A stretch of 64,000 nucleotides of DNA, from assembly GCA_037903475.1 (NCBI GenBank), contig JBAJFG010000172.1:992001-1056000 (forward strand), given 5' to 3'. The first letter of the stretch is position 1, and every line of letters begins with the position of its first letter. The notes beneath the pieces were generated by a model. That model was not told the origin of the DNA. It saw nothing but the letters and a program-made list of their open reading frames with translations, and ran no database searches. This DNA comes from Ancylostoma caninum (lineage: Eukaryota; Nematoda; Chromadorea; Rhabditida; Ancylostomatidae). Below are positions 11,207-25,100 of this stretch, in pieces. The translations under genes were made by a program, and so were the position numbers.

Positions 11207-11716
11207 CTAAGCCCCGGAGTTATGATCACATTGCAACCGGTAGACTAGAAAGAAGTGAAAAAGCTCGAGAACGCTCACGTATTTCCATGCGTAAACATGA
11301 CTTCTCTATAACCAAATAAGGTTTTGTGCAAGGGTTGATAAGGGCAAAATAAACGGCACGAATTATAGCAGGAAGAATAGTAACGTAAGCAATCTGCTAA
11401 AACTAAGTTCCTGATTCCGCGAAAATTAGCATCATGTGTGGTCTCTGGCAGCGGCTCGCTGCGCGTCAAATTTGTCACGTCGGCGTAAAATATTACAGAC
11501 TTTTCCAGTTGTCGAGCCGCGGCGATAATGGAAACGCAATTTGGTCGCGCCTCTATAGCGACAGCGGAACCAGGAACATTCACCATTTGTCAGAAATTCT
11601 CTTCTCCTCCAAGTTCCGCATTGCATTTCATCGCGTCAAATTTGATGCACAACAACCATAAAGGACGTCAAGAAACTTAAAATCAGTGTTTTGCATGAGA
11701 TTGAAAGATGGATTGA
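11207..11716. other. Spacer, nothing recognised
   Basis: Short reading frames only; no supported feature. Confidence 0.4.
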
Positions 11717-11998
11717 GACATGCGTGCCTATGCCAGACATGATTTTTTAAATCAATAATTCTATGCCGCAATGGTCAAATCCATGCAAAATTCATGCATA
11801 TCGATGCAAAACTCACTTATACCCATGCAAAACTCATGCAGGGGACTGAGAAAGTCGTGGGTTCTGCATCGAATTTGTTTCGTATTTTGGAGACGCATGG
11901 GTTCCGCACGGATATGCATGGGTTTTGCATGGATTTGGCCATCGCTGCAATAGAACCATTGATTAAAAAAAACCGTGTTCGGAATGAGCACGCGTGTC
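11717..11998. repeat. About 280-bp near-palindromic element
   Basis: Arms of roughly 90-110 bp face each other: GACATGCGTGCC...GATTTTTTAAATCAAT...GGTCAAATCCATGCAAAA on the left is mirrored on the right by TTTTGCATGGATTTGGCC...ATTGATTAAAAAAAACC...GCACGCGTGTC. The centre carries several ATGCAAAACTC-type strings. It lies just downstream (in the minus sense) of the REX1-like gene. Foldback MITE with no coding frame. Confidence 0.75.
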
Positions 11999-12107
11999 CT
12001 AGTCGTGGAACTTGAATATTTCAATCTTGCCTTTAGTTTAGTAAAACACTACTCAGGAACTCTCCTGGATTCCACAGAGCTTTGATGAACAAATGAGAAG
12101 AATGCCA

Positions 12108-12113
12108 TTTATT
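12108..12113 (-). terminator. Candidate polyadenylation signal for the REX1-like gene
   Basis: AATAAA on the minus strand, about 220 nt beyond the TAA stop at 12334-12336. Position fits a 3' UTR; not otherwise supported. Confidence 0.35.
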
Positions 12114-12333
12114 TTGGTTAGTTTTCACTTGGAATATATAATACAATAGATGGAATCAATCAAAATAATTCACAATCATAAATCTTACAATCACACAGAA
12201 AAAAACACGAAAATTACTCCAAAAAATACTAATAAACAGATTATGGGCACATATTTACACGGAAAACGATGAAAATGCATAACGACGAAACCACAAAACT
12301 GCGAATCTACAGCACTAAGGCACTTTGCTCTTT

Positions 12334-15300
12334 TTATGGCATAGCTGATTTTACGGCTCGCAACACTAATCGCATCGCCGCCCACGCATCCTCGCCACTA
12401 TCGTGGCCACCAGCTGGAAGTTACAAAATGAAGTACTTTTCGAGGAATATTCCTGGATCCAGTGATTTGCCATCCCACCTCAGAACTGTTTTTTTTTTTT
12501 TTGGGGGGGGGGGGGAATTCCACATGAAAAGAATCTCCAGAAGATGCTAATCACAACGATATATGTGGTTTCATACAAAACTACCATAAAATCCGTTTTG
12601 AACCATAACTCTTGGGGAGCGTGTGGGCGGGGCGTGGCGCGGCCAGTGAGGAACAACGAGGTTTCCCAATAAAGCACTCACTGAAGCGCCCCTTCTAAGA
12701 AAATTCGTACTCCTCGTGAGAGTTCCTCATCACGCTCTCTCTGCCAGAATAAGGAGTGCGTCCCATGTGTGATTAATAAGGAAATAAGTGTTGCAGAAAC
12801 CCCGCCTTGGCTCCGCCCAAAAGCTCCCCAAATGATGGGCATAGGTGCGATAGGGGTGAGAACGCCCCTGCCAAAGTGAAGGGGGTTACCGGACAAAAAG
12901 TGAAGGGTGTCGACCGGGGGGGGGGGCCTTTCTGCTTCCTTTAAATAAGAGTTGTGGTATTGGTAAGTAAGTGTCAATGCCCTATCCATTGATGTAACAA
13001 AATGTCTTCAAATGCCATGGAAACTGAGCAAATCTTGCAATATATTTCTGCATACACACCGTTCAACAGTTTCATGAAACCGTACGATAGCGATGAGTCA
13101 TCGCTATCGTGCTGCGGATGCTCTAGGATACTGCTTTCAAATGAGGAAACAGCCATTGATTACATGAATGAAGATAGTCCTCAGCACACTTTCATGATAT
13201 GGTCCACTCATACATACACAACTGCACAACATTTCTTCTCTCCTACATACAAAAATTTGACACTGAAATTACACCTGCTTTTGAGCTGTTTTAATATATT
13301 ACAGCTTTATTCGGAAATGAAACCTAGGAGTGAAGGGTATCTATGTTCCCCTCCTCCAATACCCTAACTGATAAATCACATCTCGTTTCATGTGGTTGCG
13401 TGTCTTTTTCTGTGAAGGGGGGTGAGAATGTTTCTGAAGCCATTCTCACCCCATGCGCGCGCCTCTCTTCCCTCATCGCACTATCTCGCCATTTGTCTAA
13501 CAACGGGCACGAGAATGCCCCGTTGTTTCGGCTCACCCACCCTATTTTTCAACCAGGAAAGGATTTGCCCCATACATTTGTATATGGCGGAAAGCGCATC
13601 CTTTCTAGTATGTATACAAGTAAATACTTACCACTTTCTCGGAAACACAAGACGAAATCCTTTGAGAAACACTTAGTTTGTAGAGTTTTCGACCGTCCTG
13701 TTGGTACCACTTTTTTGCCTGCTCATCTTACACTAACTATCACAACTCATACACTAAAATGAAGAGAATATCTTTGCAAATTGTGGAGGACTATCCTCTT
13801 TCCGGCTAGTTCACGAACTTTTCCATAATGATCTTAGAAACATACATGCTATGTTTTTCATACCCTTATGTGTTCAAAAATTTCTCCGCAAACATGCTAT
13901 CTATCACTTCCCACTTCTAACATGTAAACTCTACTAGGTTTAAGCTTCAATTAGATACCCTTCACTCAATTCTTTATCATTTACATAGAAATTCGCTCGT
14001 CATTTTCCCTGTCTGCGGCAATGGTCACATTGCGCGCTCCATTCAACACTAACGTCATTTCGACTCCTGACTCCTTTATTCACATGGACAGCAATAGAAT
14101 CGAGCCTCTATCATTGAATTTGTTCAGTTTCACTTTACTAAACTTTCGATTTCTTCACTTCCTTGTCTTCTGTAACTGGTTTGGTGTAGGGGGTCTATTG
14201 GCCCCCTGCCAAAGTGAAAGGTGTCTGAGCCTTGGCTCGGACTATCGCACCTATGATGATGGGGCGCAAAAATGAGTTTTTTCGTGAGTTTCGCATGGAA
14301 TCACGTACATCATTGTGATCAGGAGCTTCTAAAGATTCTTACTACGTCGAAATCTCTGAAACAATTGTCAGGTGGTACAGCGCCTTTCAGATCAAGCTTT
14401 ACCTTCACTTTGGATCTCCATGTCCAGCTTTTCTCTCGCCAAAGACTTTAAACTTCTCTTGAAACGGCGTCCTTCAGCACTTGAACGTCTGCAAATCAGG
14501 AAATAATTGGAGCAGACAGTTGTCGTTGTAACAATTACCTTCAAGAAGTAAAAAAAAACTCACGAAAACAAGACAGATGTGTCTATGACGTTGTCGTGGA
14601 CAATTCGCAGAGCTTTGAGGTCATTTTCGAGGGCGTGGCCAATTAATATCGTCTCAGAGTTGATCATTTCAAATAAAATTTCTCTGACCTAAAAATATAC
14701 AAATGTTCCCAGGATTTTTTTTCGTTCCTTCAACAACAGCAAATCTAAACTCACATCACTTAGCGTTGTCTCGCTGTTCTCAATATCTGCCGTTGTTAAT
14801 CCAGAATATCTCGTATTTGGATCCACCAACTCGTGTTCAGGTTGAAAAACACAATCAACCACTTCATTACCGTACTCATCAACCATGGTCACTCTCGCTG
14901 CTTCTTTTCCCCATGTTGTGTACACAAATTCACAGTCAAGAGCGTAGAACTGTAAATGGAACCCATAAATGGTGGAATGTTTAAGGATTTCACGGGTAAT
15001 ACAGTACTTACTGCATCTGTTCGAGGGTCTGATGGACCGGCAGGTTCGGGAGTGGCATGAAACTCAGACAGAACCGATTCCCTCATCGTGTCGGTCACAT
15101 GACTTTCCGCATGTTGACATCCGGCTACTCCGAGGGCTCTACCGCAGCACGGGTGAGTTTTTACTTCTGAAAAGCGAATTATCTATCAACTCTAATGTGT
15201 GGTCTGATTCTAGGTAAATAATTTTTTTTGGAAAACACTGTTTTAGCGAAAAAAAAAAAACAAGAAAATGAAGGAATACATTACTGCACAACTCAAACAT

Positions 15301-17786
15301 GAGTAAAAACACTTTAAAAAAGTTTTATTTTCAAAATACTTCTACCATTTCAAATAATGAGTCTTGAAACGTGCTTCCTTATCATGTTCGCAGGTTTCTA
15401 ATCTACTCATTGGTTTAATTAACCCTTAATTATAAGATTTTACACAACATTTCTAAGCCATCCAGGGAATTCTAGGAAATTTTAGGCTCCACATGCAGTT
15501 ATCTTCCAGCTGTTAAACCCGAAAGGGTAAATCACACCAAGGAGGCTTCATACCAATTCTTCAGATAATGGGGTGCTGTACCAGAAAAAGGTCGTGCTGC
15601 CCAGTACTATGATTGGTTGATTCATGTAACTGGCCAATCATGGAGCTTGGTGGCACCGCCTTGTTCATGGTATAACCCTTGGCACTCAAATTTCCACTCA
15701 AAACACACTATTCTCCAAACTAGGGACCATCGTGCGCAAGTAGGAAAAACGTGATATGCAACGTGAAGTCTCCGTAGCTGAGATAGGTGCAAAGGAAAAT
15801 GGGAATTATTAAGATGGATTGAAACACAGCTCCAGAAAAATAGGAGATCATTAGGAACGCAAAAATCTTCATGTGTGCGCGGACAGAAGAGAAACTGGTG
15901 TGCCCAGCTGAAAACCAGAACCGCAGATAAATTCCGGTAAGTATCGTTGTTTATAAATATAAATTATTAAGATAAATACCTCAAAGGAAGTATTGAATGG
16001 TAATCAGAAAAATACAGAAGAATAGAAATAAGCTGAATCAATATAGTTATAACATTTATAAGGAAAGTTCCCGTAAAAGATTTCCTAAAGGATGATGTAC
16101 CCATTTGCGGATTCTGAAATCTTAATCTACGACCCCGCAAAAATGAGACCCTCAACTTTTCTTGACAATAAAACCAACCCAAGCGAGAAACAGTGGGAAA
16201 GAAAACACCATTTCTGTACGAGAAAAGCTTTACGTTGACATCTTGAGCGAGCAGTTTGTTGAAACCCTTGCTCAGCGCTGGGGAAAAACTTTAAATGGAC
16301 GGAAGTTCAGCAACTGAGCTAAACTGTACTAATTTTCTTGAATTTTTATTGTTTTTTTTTTCTCGGAAAATCACATTTCTTTTCGTTTTACCTGAAGAAA
16401 ACACCGCTGGCTCGGCATGGTGTATACAAAAATCCACTCTTTTTCGTCCATCACTTGGCAGTCGATAGGGGGCATGGCATCGAACGCATCTACGCCTCGT
16501 GTCTGTAGATAAATACAAATTCAAATACTGAAGAAAATCCACTAAATAGATCAAAGATCACCTTCGTCTGGAATGAACTCTTTGCGCCCATTGATGGTAT
16601 CGAAGAAACTCGGCACCACTACGGCTTTCGTTCTGTCGCCATTCTTCCAGCGAGGAAAACTGCAACAAGTCTGTGTTGTTGAAAAGTCGTACTGAAGCAG
16701 TAAAGTAGTAACTAAACGTACCTGTTAGAAACGAGCTGCTCCTCACTGAGTCGTAAGCCTCTCAGCAGTTTTATTAACGACTTTGAGCCCGAGATCTGCG
16801 AATCTGTTGGCTTTTGTGGGCGAACATTGAGCAGGTAGTTAGATATGATTGGACTTCCACCAACGGAAATTGAGGTAAATTGAGGTGTTGAGCCGACAAC
16901 GTGAAGGTGAAGCAAGGATTGGCTGAGGCGATTGGTTGGAGCTGAAAACAGTTATTCAAATTTCAGACTCAATCCACCAAATAAATATATAATTTCCTGG
17001 ATTTGGTTCGATTTTTCAGCTCCTCTTTGGCAAAAAAAAGCAGAAACTCCTCAAATTTTTGCAGTGCTTTGGGGAGATACATCTTTAAAAAAAATTTGTG
17101 GGTACCTCAAATATCCCAAGGAATTTTTAGAAAGCAGCTCCTGGTTTTTTTTTTTGAAAGAACTAGTGACACTCAAACTTCGTATTATAACATTAAATAA
17201 TGGACCGTGAGAATCCAGATTTTCTGGAAAAAATAGCAGGACAGAAAAAATAGCAAGATTTCCCACCAGCCATTCCAAGAAGGTCAGATGCGAATTTACA
17301 AAGAATTTCTCCCGTGAAATGTGAAACAAACTGATTAGCAAGCACAATAACCACTGCAGAATTCCAGACAGATGTTCTGGATCATATTTAATATTTTAGT
17401 TACAATCATATTTATTTATTAGCATTGGTATGTGTACATCCCCTATGAGTACAGGATGCACAGGATTTGAACTTTTCAAATGTGAACTTCATTCAATCGA
17501 ATATGGTCTTGGATGCGAGCTACATTTTCAGGAATACAATGTCATTATGGATGAAATAGTATTTGCAGTTAGAAAACTAGCGGATCCAGGACAAATCTGG
17601 CAAACCGGAGCTGTGATCCAGAAGATCGAAAGTTTTCTCACTTTTTCCAACAAATACCAACAGGAAAACCCAGACATCTTCATATAAAAATATTTAGAAG
17701 AAAAACTCACCATTATAAGAAATATCCGGCGCAGGATACGGCATGAATGGCGGAACAAACAGATAATCCGCCGTACAGTGCATCAT
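12334..17786 (-). CDS. REX1/REXO-type DEDDh 3'-5' RNA exonuclease
   Basis: Nine exons on the minus strand: 17786-17711, 16941-16722, 16659-16562, 16502-16392, 15166-15012, 14949-14755, 14688-14564, 14488-14403, 12413-12334. All phases agree; 1146 nt, 381 aa plus stop. Residues 137-160 (CVRC...FCIHH) and 175-191 (CC...CQH...H) are the Cys/His metal-binding region that precedes the nuclease in REX1 proteins. The exonuclease follows: Exo I ALDCEF (D225, E227), Exo II ALENDL (D308) and Exo III GHDSGED (H359, D364), so all five DEDDh residues are present. The family trims 3' ends of structured RNAs such as 5S rRNA and tRNA in the nucleus. The protein is far shorter than vertebrate REXO1. The last intron is about 2 kb and holds repeats. 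No other catalytic gene lies nearby. Confidence 0.9.
12490..12515. repeat. Homopolymer tract: poly-T followed by poly-G
   Basis: A run of about 14 T is followed by about 11 G in the last intron of the exonuclease gene. Such tracts are prone to slippage, so length may be unreliable. Similar runs occur near 12917 (G), 22502 (C), 25107 (C), 38654 (C) and 51067 (G). Confidence 0.85.
12834..14262. mobile_element. Possible 1.4-kb inverted-repeat insertion in the last REX1-like intron
   Basis: CATAGGTGCGATAG near 12840 faces its inverted copy (CTATCGCACCTATG) near 14250. A CCCTGCCAAAGTGAA string also occurs near both ends in the same orientation. The interior has only short frames without known domains. 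The end repeats are short and imperfect, so the insertion is tentative. Confidence 0.3.
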
Positions 17787-17860
17787 AACGAATATGTAGA
17801 GGAATTTTTTTATTGTTTTAGTGAAGAATCGAATCGATCACGCGTAGTATAGGTATCGAT

Positions 17861-17870
17861 CTAAAAAAAA
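17861..17870 (-). promoter_or_regulatory. Candidate spliced-leader acceptor of the REX1-like gene
   Basis: On the minus strand a run of ten T is followed by AG (17862-17861). It is about 75 nt upstream of the paired ATG-ATG start at 17786, and the intervening frame is closed by TGA, so this is untranslated. It fits a trans-splice acceptor as used in nematodes; unproven. Confidence 0.4.
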
Positions 17871-20800
17871 AAGTTCAATTCGTGGATGACAAAAGGTAGA
17901 TGCATACCTCCCTCAACGACGCTAACAAATCAATATATGGATAGACCAACCATAAATGGTCAGATAAGCAATGTGCTAGTACCTCAAGGGTAGGTCAGGT
18001 CTAACAATTGCGCGCGTCACTCTACTAGAAATCATGTGACGTGCTCATGGACATTGCCTGCAGTATCCTGGAGTAGTTAATGGTCCCTGTGGGATGAAAT
18101 TGCTATCAACATGAGACTCCTCTTCTGAAGTTTCTGGATCAGTTCGAACGTACAAAATCCAGAAATGTGTAAGGAGCACCAAAAGAGGAACCAAGTAAGG
18201 ACTAGTATTCAATCCGTACAAGTCATACTAACGGCTGAACATCCTCCCGGAGAATGTCATATAATCTGCAGACCATGCTTTTATGCATGCGTGAGCGAAG
18301 TAATGGATGTGCCAGGAGAAAATAGAATTTGATGTGAGAAAATGTTCCCAAGCAGGAAATGGAAGCAACGATTCAAGCAGAAGTGATATCAGACACATTT
18401 TCTTTCCTTGTTTTTACACTTCTGAGATAAGCAAGGGTCTTGAAAGCACAGAAAAAAAGTGATGGAAGGAAGCCGAACCCAAAAATTCAAAGGTTTCAAA
18501 ACTTAACTAAGAAAACTCATAAACTACAGGTGAATTTATATGAAATACAAAAAAAAATCATAGGATAAAAGTGGGTGAGAGATAATAGGTAACCGAGAAG
18601 AACGTTGAAGACCCATGCACTACCAGCGAGTACCTAACGTTAAGATGAATAAAAGTCAAGTGTGTACAACAAATAACAAGATAACATAACTTGATGTAGA
18701 GTCTTCTGAGAACTATCTGTACTAGTACAAAGTCAAAACAAAACCGACTTAAACTATACAAATAAATAGCTTCATCAGGAAGAAAACGAGGCTCCATGTA
18801 AGGATAGGGTAAAGCGACACAAGGAAACAGCTTGACTAGTTTAATTGTACTTCTTTACTCTGTAGTAAATAAATGAATTAGTAGGTTCAGAAGTAGATGT
18901 GTAGTTACAGACCATTAGAATGTCCAAGCTTCGCCAATACATCCCAAATACTGGGAAAATGATATAATTTCTTTTAAAGAAGTTTTTAATTGATCTCACA
19001 CATCGAGATTACCATTGTGTCTCTGAAGAATGAGCGAAATCTCTAGTAACAGTCAATCCGTGAGCAAAAAGAAAGGAAAAATTAAAAAGAAATGAGGTCG
19101 ACCTTTTGAGAAGATGGCAAGAGAATGCAACAAGAAAGAAAAAATTCTGTTCCTTTCAGAAGTTGGAGCAATTCTTCTCGAATTCTCATTTTCTTTGCTG
19201 TTTTTTTCAGTGCTACATACAGTAGAGTTAGAATTCTCTAGAAATTTCCCACACTTGCCAACAACAGTGGCGGCAGTCAGTTGAAAAAAAAAGCTCAAGA
19301 AAACTCTGACTTTACTTCCTAACAATATGAGTAGGTATCGGTAAGTGAGCACTAACAACACCTATAAATACTTCTAGAAGCTGAATCTCTAGGATGAATA
19401 CTTCTCGAACCTTCGTGAATCTGGAATGATCATCACCGAGATGAGGCTCATCCGAACACGTGTGTATTAGGAGTTAAGCCAGGATTCAGGTAGTACCCGT
19501 CATTTTTCAAGACCCCTTATCTTTATAACCTCTACGGCTGTCATGGTTTTATACCCACAGCACCTCTACTGGAGAGAAAGGAAGAAGTAAAAAGGAGATA
19601 CTGGAAAGTGGAGGAGGGAATAGTGAATGGTCCAAAAACGCTCTTGATTCACGTCAGTATGCATGTAATTGAAAAACCCTTGCCTCTGCACGAGGTTAAT
19701 CAGAAGAAGTGCCTGTAGAGATCAAATACTTCCTCAAAATCCTGAATAAGTCTGGCTCAGCGGGGTTTTGTCTCGTCATTGCATCAAAATTGAAGATTTG
19801 CATATTTGAGGGAAGAAATTGAACTGCTTGGAATGGGGAACGAGCCAGAGGCAACGAAAGAAGAGGGGAAAATGCATGGAAGAATGGATAATATAAATAA
19901 GTAAATAAATGAGTGGAAATGCGAAAATATTAGCATATTTTAAAAGTCAAAACAAATGGTTTGTTTTGCCTTTGGAAAACAGCCAAATAAGTAAATATGT
20001 GCCAAAAAAAACGGAAATCAATAAAAAAAATATTAGATAATGGGAACAAATGATAAACGAGGTTCGCAAATTAGATGAAATATGATATAGAGACAATATA
20101 GAGAAGCTACCTAGTGATAAAAATGCGAGCAGCAGAAAAGTGAGAGGATTATATAACTGTATAACTGAAACGAAAAAAATAAGAAAAAAGATACATTCAG
20201 GGATGAAATGGACAGGTCAGATTTGCTTTCGGCGAGTAAAAATCAGTAAGAACAAATGAGGAAAGCAAAAAGTAGGAAGTAAGCAAAGAGTCTTGAAAAA
20301 GATCTCAAAAGAAAAGGAAAGTAGAAGTACTCGGCAGAACAGCTAGATTAAATTTATGAGAAGTTGGTAAGAAAACATCCAGGAAAACGTAGCACAGCAG
20401 GATTTTTTACTCACAAGTACAACTAAGAGGACATAATTGTAAAAACAGGACCAAAGGCGAAGTTTTCAAAATACAAAGACAAAATCTGAAAAAATAGGTG
20501 TCTGCTAGAAAAAATAGGTGTCTGCTAGAACCTATAGCTGAGTTCTTCAGGTTATTAGAGATCAAGAGTACGGAAAAATTGGACAAAAAAACCGGACAAA
20601 ATGTGTGCAGGGGAGAATAAGGATGAAGAAAACAAAAGGATAAAGAAAAAATAAGAAAAAACACGCGTGGTGAAGAGAAAGGTGACGGAGTTTTGTGCTT
20701 TTGAGAGGGAGAAAAATCAAAATGACGAAATCTGTACAAAATGATAAGAAATTAGATAACAGAAAGATATCCAGAAAAGAGACGGAGCAATTTCATAAAT

Positions 20801-21892
20801 GGACTTCTCAACAAAAGCAAAAAGCAATTAATTTTATGAAAATGAATAATATTGGAGGCAGTAATATCCATGGATTCGTGGAATTCAATCCATTTGTCAA
20901 GATTCCCCAACATTACAAAGATTCGAACAGTTTTCCATTCACATCTCACCATTACCGTGCAACTCTTCACAAAGTAACCAATACTAATCAATAAATTATT
21001 GATTACCTGTTTATGTGTATATGACAGGACTGCTGTAGTGTGAGGTCAATGCCGAGGTCGTTGTCGTCGATTGAACGCCTGACTCATTTGTGTGCCGACG
21101 ACGCCGAGAAGTGCTCAGAAGAACGTACACACAGCGGCGGCGTCAACTATGGGAGTTCGAGCATCCGTCGCTCCTTAATAACACGAATACAATACGTCTG
21201 ACATTACCATAATAACAAAACATGATGACAGCGTTTTACGTAGATAATCCTTGGAAAAGACGGATAAGAAGCTAGAAGGTCATGTGATTGTGCTCGGAAG
21301 AAATCTACGAAATTGCGAATAGAGTGGGAATTTCATTGGTGTAGTGATAATCCTCGAAATCCAGGGTAAACACAGCAAGACAGGATAGTATTAAGATATG
21401 TTTGTAGTGCGATAGTATAAGATTTACAAGAGTTGTAACACAAACTAGAAGAGCTGCACACAATGGGATATCTATGTAGAAGTTGAAAAGATGGGATTGG
21501 AAAGTGAAATCCTGGATTTTCTGGTTCCGGAATACATTCTGTGCAGTCAGGTACACGACGAGAACAATACGATGTTCGAAGCATCGGCAGGAATTTTAGT
21601 AAAAGCAGATGGATTGTCAAAATACATGGGGGATTCAGGAGCAGTGGTCTCCTTTCCAGGATAGATTTCCAGGAATCTCAAATAGATGGCCAAATTCAAA
21701 AACGTCAAATACCGTGTTTTAATTCGAGCTGGATCTACCCAGAACAATATTCAGTTTACATAGGACAAAACTGGAATTTCATTGAGAAGTCTGGATTAAT
21801 TAGAAATATAGTGTTAGTGGCTGCTACATTAGGTTTACACACGTGAATTATCGATTTATTGGAAATTAACGTGTTGAAAAATCCCTACACAT
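17871..21892. other. 4-kb AT-rich stretch without a supported gene
   Basis: Contains short frames on both strands, including a plus-strand 90-codon frame from 20722 to 20994 that matches nothing known to me. A perfect 20-bp tandem duplication (unit AAAAAATAGGTGTCTGCTAG) lies at 20488-20527. Confidence 0.4.
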
Positions 21893-22127
21893 AGGGCAAT
21901 TTGTATTAGGTGCGTGCGTCAGTCGCACATTAAAATTCGCGTCAGAAGTCGCACGTTTGCGTCAGTCGCGCATCAATTTACGAGGATTCCATAAAGACCG
22001 ACTAACATGACATGTATATCCTAAACGAAAAGAACGCTCGGCCTTCGCAAGGCCGTGAACGCGTGCGTCTATGTTGCGTCGGTGATGCGTGTTGCTGGAC
22101 GCGCGTCAGACGCACGCGGCTGATTTA
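21893..22127. repeat. MITE-like element, family B copy 2 (eroded ends)
   Basis: Starts with AGGGCAATTTGTATTAGGTG and repeats GCGTGCGTCAGTCGC and GCGTCAGTCGCGCATCA; the middle TTCCATAAAGACCGACTAAC matches TTCCATGAAGACCGGTCAAT of the 30.8 kb copy. The right end (GCGCGTCAGACGCACGCGGC) lacks the outermost terminal repeat. Confidence 0.65.
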
Positions 22128-25100
22128 AGTCGCCTTTTTGAGAGCATGAAGTCACTATTCATATTGCAATTCCACTATTATACAAATATTAAAAGATTTT
22201 GGCTCCTTCTACATTCTATGCTGCAGTGGACGACCAGTAATGGGCCTGGATCAAGAAAAGCCAGGCAGGGTAGTAGCCGGCATCCGGGAATTCTTAATAA
22301 ATTTCGTAGTTCACCTAATTAATCTGCTCCTTTCGTACATGTAATAAGAATGATTGTTAATTTTACCAGATTCCCGAGTGCTCACCATCATGACAAAAAA
22401 AAGAAAGAAAAAGAAACGAAAGAAAAGGAGATAAGGAAAACGACCTGCAATAACTGAAATCGCCTGGACTGTTGGAAACCCCTCACATTCATAGATTTCC
22501 CGCCCCCCCCCCTGCCTCCCAATTATTATTATTAGCCATTACTAGTCAGTTTGCCAGACGAAAACGTGAAAAACACAAGCGGATTGGATTTGCTAAACGA
22601 CACGTGTGCTAGCGCATGATACGTACAGTTACTACCCCAAAAAGGGTACTTTTTCACACAATCTCGCTAATTATTACATGTAGATTCCCAGGTTAAAAAA
22701 CTTAATATTAATTTGGACATCTGATAGCGATCAATTACAGTGAACAACGGAGTGATGTTAATTATTATCGGAACAATTATAGTTTTTTGAAGAAAATCTA
22801 CAGCCAAGACTATGCATCCCAGTCGCTTTTTCACCGAACCTTTTTATTCCCTGACAACTTCCTCTGAGCACGTTTTTATCGAGCAGGAACTGAGAAGCTA
22901 AAATGTCAAATCATGTGCGTAAAAAAGATATCCTAAACTTCGAGCTTTCACGTATCTTACAGCAAATAATGGTCTGTAAAACATGCCTTTCTAAGATTAA
23001 GGATGGGACGGTCATTGGAAGGATGTAAGAAGTCCAGTAATAATTGAATGATAAACAATTCAAATTTGGACATGTGTTCCGAGTGAGGTCACAGAAGGCC
23101 GGGAGGGGGGAGGGAGGGGGGCGGAGAAAAGGCGTGGACAGAGAACATGATAAAAAGTACATTTACAGTGGCATTGAGTATCCAGAATAGTAATCTATGG
23201 TAATCCATGGTTTCTTCGCTAGCGGTGGTGATTTATGATTCAAAACAGACAGGAAGAGAAAAAAGAAAGGGTAAAGATGAAACCCTTTAGACAATGAAAA
23301 CTCTCTGAAAACGTTCAGATTTTCAATTGTTTAATTACCTAAGTTTGAGAGTATTTCTATTCCTACTATTCCTAGCCTGTATTCTTAGTCCCCCACCCGG
23401 CAGACGAAGAGGACAAGGATGCAGTCCAGTTGGTGAGTTTTTTTTATTCATATTTTAGGTTGAAGCTTAGGTCTTCCCCTCCCTTACTGATGAGTACAAT
23501 TGTTTTTTTTATTTTTTAGTAATTTATGGTTTGTTTATTGGTTTTCAAAGGTGGGTGGATCTTTGGAGAATAATGGGTGAGGTTCAGGAGGAACAATTTA
23601 GTTCGCCAAAAACAAACATTTTTTCCTCGAAGGAATTTTAATTAGGTAATCAGCCCATCAAATGTGAGGCAAAAATTCTAAATTATGACATAGGAGAAAT
23701 CCACATTTAAAGAAAGAGGCCTGAAAAGCTGAAATTCCGAAAAAGACTATATTAAACGATATTAGAAGTTGATTTTGGACCTAAATTATTAAAAGTAGGT
23801 GTTTGAAGAAATAACAACGAATAAAGCTCAAAGCTACCGGCAGCGATTGCAGGTGCTGGATTTAGAATTAAGTGAACGAACTAGACATATGAAGAATACA
23901 TATGTACATCGTAGGCAGATCTATGGATTCACAGAAGCGCAATTGCATCAGACACATACGCAGAACACCATGAACAATGTATTCAGTGCGGCATTTTCGA
24001 CTAAATGACTCGGCGACACATACAATACCTCAGAATACGTAGGTGTATTGTGGATATTACGAAGAAGTGGATTTGTATGAGAACATGAAAAAAGCGTATT
24101 CTCGTTGGCGCCATATTATTAGTGCATAACGAGTCTAACACGACTCAGGGATCCGAGACATCAAGAAAAACAGCTGGCGAAGGCGAGTAGCGTCGTAACA
24201 AGGGAAAGCCTCGATGCCCATTTAAAAACCACTTTTATACAGAAGTTGGTCTTCCTACATATTACAATGTAAAACATAGGTATGGTACGACTCCATCAAC
24301 GGAGGATGACGCATTTCTACACCGGTCCCTCACAGGAATCCCTCCTGTGCCCTCATTTTGTTCAGAAGAGTGCTTATGACATCACTACATGAAAATGACC
24401 ATAGAAGAGAAGATCACACAGAATTCTGCTCGTATGTAGGGGTATTGTTTGGGTAACACATGGATCTCAGCGCAAAAATACTAATTATACCGCTATTCAC
24501 GAGTAACCTGAATGGATTGAAAATATGTCAACGGATTTCTATCAAAATCATTAGCACAGAGCCGAACGTGTCACGAAAACAAATTGAGCAGAGCTGAAAA
24601 TGTACTAAAACTAACGAATAGCTCGTCTTATGACACAGAACTATGTACGTACACAGTGTGCCATTAACGAAGTTCTTTGAAATCGTACCGCTTCTATAAA
24701 CAAAGAGTACACTGTAGTTAGCTTCGGTCTAGCTACAATGTATAGGGACAATTGTGACTGAGCTACTAAATTACAGACATTCAACAATGCACATGTGAAC
24801 ATGCTCTCTCACTTGTCATTAAGTGAAGTTGTCAGTGTGTTTTGTCCCTGAGACTGTAGCAGAACCGATTTGGAAACTTCCCAACTTATCAAATAACGCG
24901 CTCGATTATCAATATTCTGCCAAGAACCCTTAACAGGATTATCGGACACGTACCACCCACGCGCGTCAGGCCCTGGTGTGACAGTGTAGAGAAGGCGGCT
25001 GCTCCCGATCTCTTTCTAGAAAAAACAGGTCAGCTTTAAGCTAATCTGCCTAGTAAGGTGCTAGAGTGAATTAGGACCCCGTTTGAAGCATGTTTGGCTG

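Noticed and set aside
12678..12989. Pro- and Gly-containing minus-strand frame
   Set aside because: It lies inside the repeat-loaded last intron of the exonuclease gene and matches no protein; likely element sequence.
17430..17687. 85-codon plus-strand frame with several cysteines
   Set aside because: It lies in the first intron of the minus-strand exonuclease gene, has no secretory signal, and has no splice or promoter context.
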